Positions 57,767 through 64,000 of a stretch of DNA of 64,000 bases are shown piece by piece. Source of the stretch: Acidimicrobiia bacterium (lineage in GTDB: Bacteria > Actinomycetota > Acidimicrobiia > Acidimicrobiales > Poriferisodalaceae); the NCBI GenBank assembly GCA_022826045.1, contig JAJDVQ010000028.1, positions 1 to 64,000 of the forward strand, given 5' to 3'. Made by a program: the position numbers and the translations under genes. The notes below the pieces were generated by a model. The model searched no databases and was not told where the DNA came from. It saw nothing but the letters and a program-made list of their open reading frames with translations. Every line of letters starts with the position of its first letter. The first letter of the stretch is position 1.

Positions 57767-58537
57767 CTGCTGGTGGCTCAGGCGCGCGCTGAGGGCGCGG
57801 GGGCTGACCGGCGACGGTGGCCTGTTGACCGGTCTGGTGCGCCGGGTGCACCCGGACCGGCCTGGAGGTCGAGACGGCCGAGCATCTGGGCTGTGAGCGG
57901 CACGCTCCGGAGGGCCGTGGGACGCCGAGCTCGCGCAATGGGTCCATGCCCAAGCGGGTGAGGGCCGAGATCGGCGAGGCCGGCTTGGCGGTGCCGTGTG
58001 ACCGGGCGGGCACGTTCGAGCCTGTGACGGCGGCGCAAGCACCGCCGTCGCCTCGAGGGGCTGTCGGGCAACGTGATCAGCCTGTATGGGCAGGGGCTCA
58101 CCACCGGTGAGAGCCAGGCGCATCTCGAAGAGATCTGCGACACGTCCGTGAGCCGGGAGACGATCCCGGAAGATCACCGAGGGGATCGTGGCCGGCATGG
58201 CGGTGCGGCAGAACCGCACCGCTCGAAGCGGTCTGCGCGGTGCTGCTGATCGACGCGATCGTCGTCAAGGCCGGCGGCTCGGGGGTCGCCAACCGGCCCG
58301 TGTATGTCGCGATCGGCGTCGGTCTCGCCGGCGAACGCGATGTGGGGGGCCTGTGGCTGGACCCCGCAGGCGGGGAGGGCGCCACCCAGTGGGCGGCGAT
58401 GCCGGCCGAGCTGAGAAACCGCGGTCTGGCCGACGTGCCGGTCGTGTGCTGCGACGGGCTGCGGGGCCTGCCCCCTCGATCCGGGCGACCTGGCCCCAGG
58501 CGACGGTGCAGACTCGAGCGCCATGAGAACGTGGCGA
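57767..58537 (+). mobile_element. Degraded IS256-family transposase remnant
   Basis: Pieces of one transposase appear in order across shifting frames: LLVAQARAEG (57767), LTGDGGLLTGLVRRV (57804), LEVETAEHLGCERHAPEGRG and DRAGTFEPVT (57862-58029), LSGNVISLYGQGLTTGESQAHLEEI (about 58050-58140), then LLIDAIVVK..GVANRPVYVAIGVGLAGERD, GEGATQW and VPVVCCDGLRGL (58240 on), SIRATWPQATVQT last. Two catalytic Asp positions survive (LLIDAI, VVCCDGL) but the C-terminal third with the Glu is missing. At least five frameshifts; no intact reading frame and no inverted ends recognised. From 58538 to 58617 nothing is recognised. Confidence 0.85.
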
Positions 58538-58617
58538 ACGTGATCGCCGGGAGACTCGAAGCTCTCGATGTGCCTGCTTCGGTGGCGAGCCGCGATTTCC
58601 GCTAGCCAGGTACCGGG

Positions 58618-59670
58618 TCAGCCCAGCGGGCGGCCGAAGGGCAGCTCGTCCTGCCAGGTCTGCAGGAACGACTCAGCCCGGTAGCAGGCGGCCATGAACG
58701 GGCCGTCGTCGTGGCCGGCGGTTTCGGACATGACGGCGTTCACCGTGTCGGCCGTCGCCGAACGCAGGTCGTCGTGCGTGAGCACAGGATCGGCCCACCA
58801 GCCCAATGCCGGACCCGCGGCAGCCACAAAGTCGGCCGCAACCGGCGTGCCCGCTGCGCGCAGCACTGCCAAGGCCTTGGATGACACCGCGGCGGACGAG
58901 AAGGCGACCACCGGCGTAGAACCGGCGATGGACGCGCCATCGCCCGACATCGCACCGGGCTTCGAGCCGCAGAACAGCACGTCGACGTCGTCTTTCCAGA
59001 CCGTCCACGGTTTGGCCGGCTCGTTGTCTCCCGACAGAGTTGCCACACACATCTCGCCGTCTGCCAGCCAGGCCTCCGCAAGTGCCACCGGGTCGAGCTG
59101 GCCACCATCAATCTGATCGGCAGTACAGCCCTTCGCCGTGGCTACCCGCGCGATGCACGCCCCTGCCGCAACGGCTTCTCGCGCGATGCCCAGCCCTGCG
59201 GGGCCGAAACCCTCGATGGCGATGCGCTTGCCGTCCAGACCGCCGAGCAGGCTGGCTGCCGCCGCAGCAGCCCCGACGCCGATGAGCTCGTGGTTGAACG
59301 AGATGCCGTCGCGATCGTCGTTGCCGATGAGATTGCGCTGGTCGTGGGCCAGCACGGGTGCCAGCAGCTCGGCATCGAGCCGCAGGCCCGGGCTGGTCGA
59401 GAGCCGGCCGCTGGAGAAGTCGTCGGTCAGCTCGTCCGCCAGCGCCTCCACGGCCCCGGCGGCATCGGCAGGATCAGACTTCAGGCCGATGCTGGCGCCG
59501 CTGCGCTGCTGCTCCAGCGTGGCGAAGACATAGGTCAGATGCCGGACCAGCATCGTCGCGTTGCCGGGGATGAGGCGGCTGCCGAGGCGGGCCTCCCCGA
59601 CGTAGTGCTGGGCGCCTGGCAGGTCGAAGATGACGAAGCCGGGTGTCGATTCGAGCTGGCGGGTCTCCAC
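58618..59670 (-). CDS. Glu/Leu/Phe/Val dehydrogenase-like protein
   Basis: 350 residues from GTG 59670 (GTG 59700 is also possible). LKSDPADAAGAVEALADELTDDFSS, NDDRDGISFNHELIGVGAAAAAASLL, then a Rossmann region KRIAIEGFGPAGLGIAREAVAAGA, and VAADFVAAAGPALGWWADPV near the C-terminus. The pattern of an N-terminal substrate domain and C-terminal NAD(P) domain resembles the amino-acid dehydrogenase family, but the usual catalytic Lys motif GGxKxG is not visible. It may not be a classical amino-acid dehydrogenase. Divergent from the thioredoxin-like lipoprotein. Confidence 0.65.
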   Translation of the reverse strand: METRQLESTPGFVIFDLPGAQHYVGEARLGSRLIPGNATMLVRHLTYVFATLEQQRSGASIGLKSDPADAAGAVEALADELTDDFSSGRLSTSPGLRLDAELLAPVLAHDQRNLIGNDDRDGISFNHELIGVGAAAAAASLLGGLDGKRIAIEGFGPAGLGIAREAVAAGACIARVATAKGCTADQIDGGQLDPVALAEAWLADGEMCVATLSGDNEPAKPWTVWKDDVDVLFCGSKPGAMSGDGASIAGSTPVVAFSSAAVSSKALAVLRAAGTPVAADFVAAAGPALGWWADPVLTHDDLRSATADTVNAVMSETAGHDDGPFMAACYRAESFLQTWQDELPFGRPLG

Positions 59671-59763
59671 GGGCCAAGTCTGCCATCGACCGCCCGGCAC
59701 GCCCCGGGCATGGTCGGCGGTCTACGTCGGGTGCGGTCGGCGCCGTGCCTAGCCTTGACGGCG

Positions 59764-60399
59764 GTGCGACGAGTGGCGATCGGTCTGTGTGCAGTGCTGC
59801 TGGCTGCCGCGTGCGGCGGAGACGATGTGTCGGAACCCGTTGCGACCGACGCGGCTGCTGCAACGACCTCGCCGAGTGGTGCTGCACCCGACCGGACGCA
59901 GGTTTCCGGCACGGCGCTGCCGCAGTTCGAGCAACTGGAAGACGACCCCGCCGTCGGCCGCCAGGCGCCCCAGGTGGTCGGCGCCGACCTGCTCACCGGT
60001 GCCGAGGTTCGCATCGAGAACCAAGGGCGCCCGATGGTGGTGGCCTTCTATGCCCACTGGTGCCCGCATTGCCAGAACGAGGTCGAGGACCTCACCGGCT
60101 GGCTGGAGACGAACGAGCTGCCCGCTGGCGTGGACTTCTACGCGGTGTCGGTGCTCGAAGACGCCACACGCGGCAACCACCCGCCCGACAAGTGGCTGCG
60201 TGACGAAGGCTGGCAGCACCCCGTCGTGGCCGACACGCCGGCGATGTCGGTCGTCGACGCATTCGGCCTGGTGTCGGTGCCGTACCTCGTCGCCGTCGAT
60301 GCCGACAACGAGGTGGTGCTGCGGTTCGCCGGCAACATCCCAGGCGGCGCGCCCGAGTTGGCGGCCTTCTTCACCACACTGCTCGAGCCAGCCTCATAG
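59764..60399 (+). CDS. Thioredoxin-like (TlpA/peroxiredoxin-type) lipoprotein
   Basis: 211 residues from GTG 59764; ATG 59710 and TTG 59755 in frame are alternatives. Signal peptide VRRVAIGLCAVLLAAAC with lipobox LAAAC, Ala/Thr-rich linker, then thioredoxin fold: GRQAPQVVGADLLTGAEV, VVAFYAHWCPHCQNEV with CxxC (C-P-H-C), VSVLEDATRGNHPPDKWL, VSVPYLVAVDADNEVV with the cis-Pro, and IPGGAPELAAFF. Extracytoplasmic thiol-disulfide reductase attached to the membrane. Confidence 0.9.
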   Translation: MRRVAIGLCAVLLAAACGGDDVSEPVATDAAAATTSPSGAAPDRTQVSGTALPQFEQLEDDPAVGRQAPQVVGADLLTGAEVRIENQGRPMVVAFYAHWCPHCQNEVEDLTGWLETNELPAGVDFYAVSVLEDATRGNHPPDKWLRDEGWQHPVVADTPAMSVVDAFGLVSVPYLVAVDADNEVVLRFAGNIPGGAPELAAFFTTLLEPAS

Positions 60400-60480
60400 A
60401 GGGCCCGAACCGCAGGGCACAGATGCCATAGCGGGCGCACAAACGCGCGCATAGACCGGTGAGGCTGCCACCCTTGGCGT

Positions 60481-61827
60481 ATGGCCGAGGGCGATTCCGC
60501 GCCGCGCCGCGCCCCGAGACGCACCAGCACGGCGACTCGGCGCGTCGTTGCCGGGGCCGCGCGCGGGCGATCTGCCGGCCGTGCACTGCTTCGCCCGGTG
60601 GTCCGGCTGCACCCGCTCGGGTTTCTGCGGGGCCTGCTCGGCCCCGACGTCACCGGTGCTCGCCAGAGCCTCTCGGCACTCGCCGTCAGCAGCCTGACGG
60701 CCACCGCCGCCGGTGTGCTGCTTGCGGCCGTCACCGGAACGCTCGAGCGACTGCCGGGCCTGCTGGTGCTGGTTCCCGCGGCCATCGGCATGCGGGGCGA
60801 CATCTTCGGCGCCCTCGGCAGCCGTCTCGCCACGACCATCCACGCAGGCACCTTTCGGGCTACAGCCCGCCGCGACACGATCGTGGGCCAGAACGTCATT
60901 GCCGCGGCAGTGCTGACCTTGGTGACGGCGGTGGCGCTGGGCGTGATGACCAAGGTGCTGGCCCCGGTGTTCGGGCTCGTCGGCATCATCGGCGTCACCG
61001 ACCTCATCGTGGTGTCGGTCGTCGGGGCCGAACTGGCGTCGGTGATCGTGCTGGTAGTGACGCTCGGACTCGCGGCAATCTCCACCCGGCGCGGCTGGGA
61101 CCTCGACAACGTCAGCGCGCCCCTCATCTCGGCGGTCGGCGACGTCGTCACGCTCCCGGCCCTGTTCCTGGCGAGCTATCTCGTGGGCATCACCGCGCTC
61201 ACACCGCTCCTTGCGGTCGCCAGCATCATCGGGGCGGTGGCTGCGACGGCCTGGGCATGGCGGTCGGGACTGGAGCAGCTCTGGCAGATCGTGCGCGAGT
61301 CGATGCCCGTGCTGTTCGTCGGCGGTTTCGTGCTGATCATTGCCGGGGTCGTGATCGAGCACCGTCTCGAGGACTTCATCGACAAGCGCGCGGTGCTGAT
61401 CCTGGTGCCTGCCTGCCTGGCCGCCGCGGGCGCCATCGGCGGCATCCTGTCGAGCCGGCTGTCGAGCAAGCTCCATCTGGGTGTCATCGAGCCCCGGGCG
61501 CTGCCGCAGCGGGGCGCGCGCCTCGACATCCTCTTCGCGTTCACGCTGACCGTGCCAGTGTTCGTGCTGAACGGCCTGCTCGCGCATGGATTCGCCACGG
61601 TGTTCTCGATGTCGACGCCGGGCCTGCTGCGGCTCGTGGCGATCTCGCTGATCGGGGGGATGATCGCGACGGCCCTGGCGGGTGCCATTGCCTACTACGG
61701 CACGGTCGTGGCCACGCGCATCGGCGTCGACCCCGACACCTACGGCATCCCGCTGGTGAACAGCACCGTCGACCTCGCCGGCGCCGCCGCGCTCGTACTC
61801 GCCGTGAGCTGGGTGGGCTTGTCATGA
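60481..61827 (+). CDS. MgtE/SLC41-type divalent cation transporter
   Basis: 448 residues, about 10 membrane helices as two MgtE repeats. Repeat one: LVLVPAAIGMRGDIFGALGSRLAT (the P-x-L-x-x-x-R-G-D signature) and RGWDLDNVSAPLISAVGDVVTLPALF; repeat two: LVPACLAAAGAIGGILSSRLSS and IGVDPDTYGIPLVNSTVDLAG. The N-terminal 60 residues are basic and cytosolic; no N or CBS domains, unlike bacterial MgtE. Moves Mg2+ or similar ions. Followed by the PhoU/TrkA-C regulator. Confidence 0.9.
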   Translation: MAEGDSAPRRAPRRTSTATRRVVAGAARGRSAGRALLRPVVRLHPLGFLRGLLGPDVTGARQSLSALAVSSLTATAAGVLLAAVTGTLERLPGLLVLVPAAIGMRGDIFGALGSRLATTIHAGTFRATARRDTIVGQNVIAAAVLTLVTAVALGVMTKVLAPVFGLVGIIGVTDLIVVSVVGAELASVIVLVVTLGLAAISTRRGWDLDNVSAPLISAVGDVVTLPALFLASYLVGITALTPLLAVASIIGAVAATAWAWRSGLEQLWQIVRESMPVLFVGGFVLIIAGVVIEHRLEDFIDKRAVLILVPACLAAAGAIGGILSSRLSSKLHLGVIEPRALPQRGARLDILFAFTLTVPVFVLNGLLAHGFATVFSMSTPGLLRLVAISLIGGMIATALAGAIAYYGTVVATRIGVDPDTYGIPLVNSTVDLAGAAALVLAVSWVGLS

Positions 61828-61958
61828 GAGACGCCATGCGATCGTCTGTCGTGAATTCCTTCCTCGCCCCTCTGCCGCTGTGCCTACGCTTGGCGCAGCG
61901 GCGTCATCGTGTCCCCGAGCCGAATGGAGTTCGTCGCGCCGCTGGCTGACGATCTGAA

Positions 61959-63209
61959 ATGCGATCAGACCCCGAAGACAAACCCCGAAACCTCAAGTCC
62001 ATGCTCTCGGAGGCCAAGGACGCCTCCGAGCTCATGGTCGATCTGGCGTACGCCGCGCTCTACTTCGACGACGAAGGCATGGCCGATGCCGTGCTGGGCC
62101 TCGAAGTCGACATGTCCGCTCTCGTGCACGAGATGCGGTCGCTGGCGATGCTGGCCGTGCGCCACCCCCGCGAGGTGGACGGCATGAGTTCGGTGCTACA
62201 GGTGGTGTCGTCCATCGAGCAGATCGCCAACGCCGCAGTGGACATCTCCAAGATCGTGCTGCATCACCTAGGCATCCCGCGAGCCCTCATCGTGGATTTG
62301 GCCCAGGCGGCCGAGGTCTCGCATCGGCTGGTGGTGGCCGCCGGCAGCCACCTGGCGAACCGGCCGCTGCGCGACATGGAGCTGCCGGTGGCCGTCGGCA
62401 TGCGGGTGGTGGCCATCCAGCGGGGCCGCCACTGGCTGACCGATGTCGGCGGCGACAGCATCGTGGAGCCCGGCGACGTGCTGTTCATGCGCGGCGACCC
62501 GGCAGGCATCGTGCGGCTGCGAGAGCTGGCCGCGATGGAGCGCTGGAACCCGCCCGAGCCCGACGACGACCATGCGCTCAGCGACCTCGACCGAGCGGTG
62601 GACACCCTGGTGGAGATGAAGAACCTGTCCGAGGCGGCCATCGGGCTGGCCTATTCGGCTCTGGTGCTGGACGACCTGTCGCTGGCCCGGGAGGTGCGCT
62701 CGATGCAGGAGCGGCTCGACGGGATGAAGGCGTCGATGCAGACGTGGGTGCTGCGTGCGGCGGCCGATGTCGCCCAGGTGTCCGACGCGGACCCGGCGGG
62801 ACTGCGCGGCCTGCTGCACGTCGCCGAGGCCGCCGAGGACATCGGCGATCAGGCTCGCAACATCACCTCGCTCGTGCTCGAGGATGAAGACATACACCCC
62901 GTACTCGCGCTCGCGCTCGGCGACACCGACGATGTCGTCGTGCAAGTGCCGGTTGCACCCGGTTCACAGGCCGACGACTCGACACTCGGGTCACTCGGGC
63001 TGGCCGTGGATCCCGGCTATCACGTGCTGGCCATCCGCCGCGCCGCCAGCTACATCTACAACCCGCCCCGCACCGTGCGGCTGTGGGTGGGCGACGAGCT
63101 GATCGCCTCGGGTCCCGAGGAGGGCCGCGACCGCCTCGCTGCTATCTGCGGTTACTCGATGGACATCGACGAGGAAACCGGCCACATCGAGCTCACGCCG
63201 ATCAGCTGA
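61959..63209 (+). CDS. Tandem PhoU / TrkA-C (RCK-C) regulatory protein
   Basis: 416 residues with internal duplication. First unit: PhoU-like helices (about 15-115, ASELMVDLAYAALYFDDEGMADAVL, SIEQIANAAVDISKIV) and TrkA-C (about 130-205, LPVAVGMRVVAIQRGRHWL, VLFMRGDPAGI). Second unit: LSEAAIGLAYSALVLDDLSLAREV, ADVAQVSDADPAGL and AEDIGDQARNITSLV, then TrkA-C with GYHVLAIRRAASYIYNPP, VGDELIASGP. No channel or membrane domain, so it is a cytosolic ligand-sensing partner, most likely of the MgtE-type transporter 131 nt upstream. Confidence 0.85.
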   Translation: MRSDPEDKPRNLKSMLSEAKDASELMVDLAYAALYFDDEGMADAVLGLEVDMSALVHEMRSLAMLAVRHPREVDGMSSVLQVVSSIEQIANAAVDISKIVLHHLGIPRALIVDLAQAAEVSHRLVVAAGSHLANRPLRDMELPVAVGMRVVAIQRGRHWLTDVGGDSIVEPGDVLFMRGDPAGIVRLRELAAMERWNPPEPDDDHALSDLDRAVDTLVEMKNLSEAAIGLAYSALVLDDLSLAREVRSMQERLDGMKASMQTWVLRAAADVAQVSDADPAGLRGLLHVAEAAEDIGDQARNITSLVLEDEDIHPVLALALGDTDDVVVQVPVAPGSQADDSTLGSLGLAVDPGYHVLAIRRAASYIYNPPRTVRLWVGDELIASGPEEGRDRLAAICGYSMDIDEETGHIELTPIS

Positions 63210-63219
63210 CCGCCGACAG

Positions 63220-63249
63220 CGCAGAGCCCTTGTTCCCGGGCTGCGTTTT
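63220..63249 (+). terminator. Rho-independent-type terminator
   Basis: CGCAGAGCCC (63220-63229), 8-nt loop, GGGCTGCG (63238-63245), then TTTT (63246-63249). Stem of eight pairs with a two-base GA bulge. Ends the MgtE/PhoU transcript and faces the convergent secreted-protein gene. Confidence 0.7.
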
Positions 63250-63263
63250 GGGACCCGCTGGGA

Positions 63264-64000
63264 TCACCGGCAGATTTGGACTTTGTCGCCGCCGTCCCGG
63301 TACAGCGCGGATGTGTCGAACTTGGGGCCACTTTCCCTGTAGACGTGTACCTGTGCCCAGCCGGGTCCGTCGCGGTGGCACGTGACGTTACTCGAGTGCC
63401 ATGCGTACCTGCGCGTGAAGCCGTTGTCGTCGGCGGGTACGTTGATCGCGAGCTCGGAGCCATCACCGGTTGGAAACGAGGTCGTGCCTGGCACCGGGTG
63501 CGCTGCTCCGCTCACGAGGATGACCAGCCGGTACGGCGCGTAGTAGGCGCGGCCCACCTGCACGGTGATGCCGACCGAGTCGTACCGCACGTACGAACGT
63601 GTCCAGCATTTCTCCGAATCACTGTGGCTGGTGCTCGTCCGGCATCCTCGAGATTCTGCTCTGCCGAGATTCCCGTCTGCGGCGAACTCGGACCCAGGGG
63701 CGGGCTGTGTGCCGCCGGACTTCAGCGGTTTGTTGTTCCTCGTCCATGTGTACGTGCCGTCGTACACTATCTCGCCCGTCGCGTAGGTCTTGGTGGAGTC
63801 GTAGCCATTTGTCCCGCCGGCGGGCAGGTTCTGGGCCGCGGACTGGGGCTGGACGTACACCAGGTCGGGCTGCATCGGGTGGTAGCTGTCGTCGTCGGTG
63901 ATGGTGATGGTCTTTGTCGCAGCGCCGCCTGCCGGGTTGGTGTCGCGGATGACGACCTGCCGCTCGACGATGGTGTTGTCGTCGCACGGGCTTGCTTGCA
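63264..64000 (-). CDS. C-terminal part of a secreted modular protein, 5' end outside the window
   Basis: The minus-strand frame is open from 63264 to the right edge; an internal ATG at 63875 is not the real start because translation continues upstream as CDDNTIVERQVVIRD..AATKTITITDDDSYHP. That tail resembles the end of a Calx-beta or cadherin-like domain. Next comes KTYATGEIVYDGTYTWTRNNKP, spacing like a CBM5/12 carbohydrate-binding module, then a Cys-containing beta-rich region (RGCRTST, EKCWTRSYVRYDSVGITVQVG, SNVTCHRDG) ending QICR. Four or five Cys suggest disulfides outside the cell. Function unknown; convergent with the PhoU/TrkA-C gene. Confidence 0.7.
   Translation of the reverse strand, partial: QASPCDDNTIVERQVVIRDTNPAGGAATKTITITDDDSYHPMQPDLVYVQPQSAAQNLPAGGTNGYDSTKTYATGEIVYDGTYTWTRNNKPLKSGGTQPAPGSEFAADGNLGRAESRGCRTSTSHSDSEKCWTRSYVRYDSVGITVQVGRAYYAPYRLVILVSGAAHPVPGTTSFPTGDGSELAINVPADDNGFTRRYAWHSSNVTCHRDGPGWAQVHVYRESGPKFDTSALYRDGGDKVQICR

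Overview
The window is GC-rich, gene-dense DNA from the chromosome of an actinobacterium. Three observations support this: a probable MshC (mycothiol pathway), an SCO6745-family protein and a SigK/RskA/fasciclin cluster. The gene set (amine oxidase, P450, CoA-linked enzymes, nitrile hydratase, large secreted Calx-beta protein) would suit an aerobic, possibly marine or host-associated member of the Acidimicrobiia. That placement is inference; no rRNA or tRNA gene was seen. Both ends are cut inside genes for large extracellular proteins.

Layout. 1-5.2 kb: 3' end of a modular Calx-beta/GLUG surface protein. 5.2-11.3 kb: pyruvate carboxylase, a class V aminotransferase, an EthD protein and an SRPBCC protein. 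11.4-14.5 kb: SCO6745-family protein, a MazEF-like toxin-antitoxin pair, a DUF4268 gene with two nonsense codons and a truncated haemoglobin. 14.7-18.7 kb: a GrdB-like selenoprotein, alpha/beta hydrolase, cold-shock protein, DEAD-box helicase and DUF3467 protein. 18.8-23.6 kb: complete BMP/nucleoside-type ABC importer operon. 23.7-29.1 kb: flavin monooxygenase-like protein, copper amine oxidase and a GH13_18 phosphorylase. 29.2-31.2 kb: fasciclin lipoprotein, ECF sigma factor and anti-sigma factor. 31.2-41 kb: antiporter, photolyase, DUF1295 protein, KAS III, GT81 glycosyltransferase, IMP dehydrogenase and a large helicase. 41-46 kb: 2-hydroxyacid dehydrogenase, a P450 with a frameshift in a G9 tract, SMP-30 protein, and an ATPase behind AT-rich palindromes. 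46.1-51.2 kb (minus strand): a tight cluster of nitrile hydratase beta, alpha and accessory genes, a UGSC-type selenoprotein, a protein of unknown function, a MaoC hydratase and an acyl-CoA dehydrogenase. 51.3-57.8 kb: HAD nucleotidase, NUDIX, phosphatase, two tandem paralogues of unknown function, MshC-like ligase and ParA. 57.8-58.5 kb: a decayed IS256-family transposase. 58.6-64 kb: dehydrogenase-like protein, thioredoxin-like lipoprotein, MgtE/SLC41 transporter with a PhoU/TrkA-C partner, and a partial secreted protein.

The strongest observation is that two genes each carry one in-frame UGA that is best read as selenocysteine in a UxxC motif (U-P-V-C at 15256, U-G-S-C at 49062). Each UGA is followed by a candidate SECIS hairpin. 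A standard gene caller would split both genes in two. The organism should therefore encode SelA/SelB/SelC/SelD outside this window. The second selenoprotein sits inside the nitrile hydratase cluster, next to a conserved-looking protein of unknown function, and this arrangement is the best candidate for an undescribed system.
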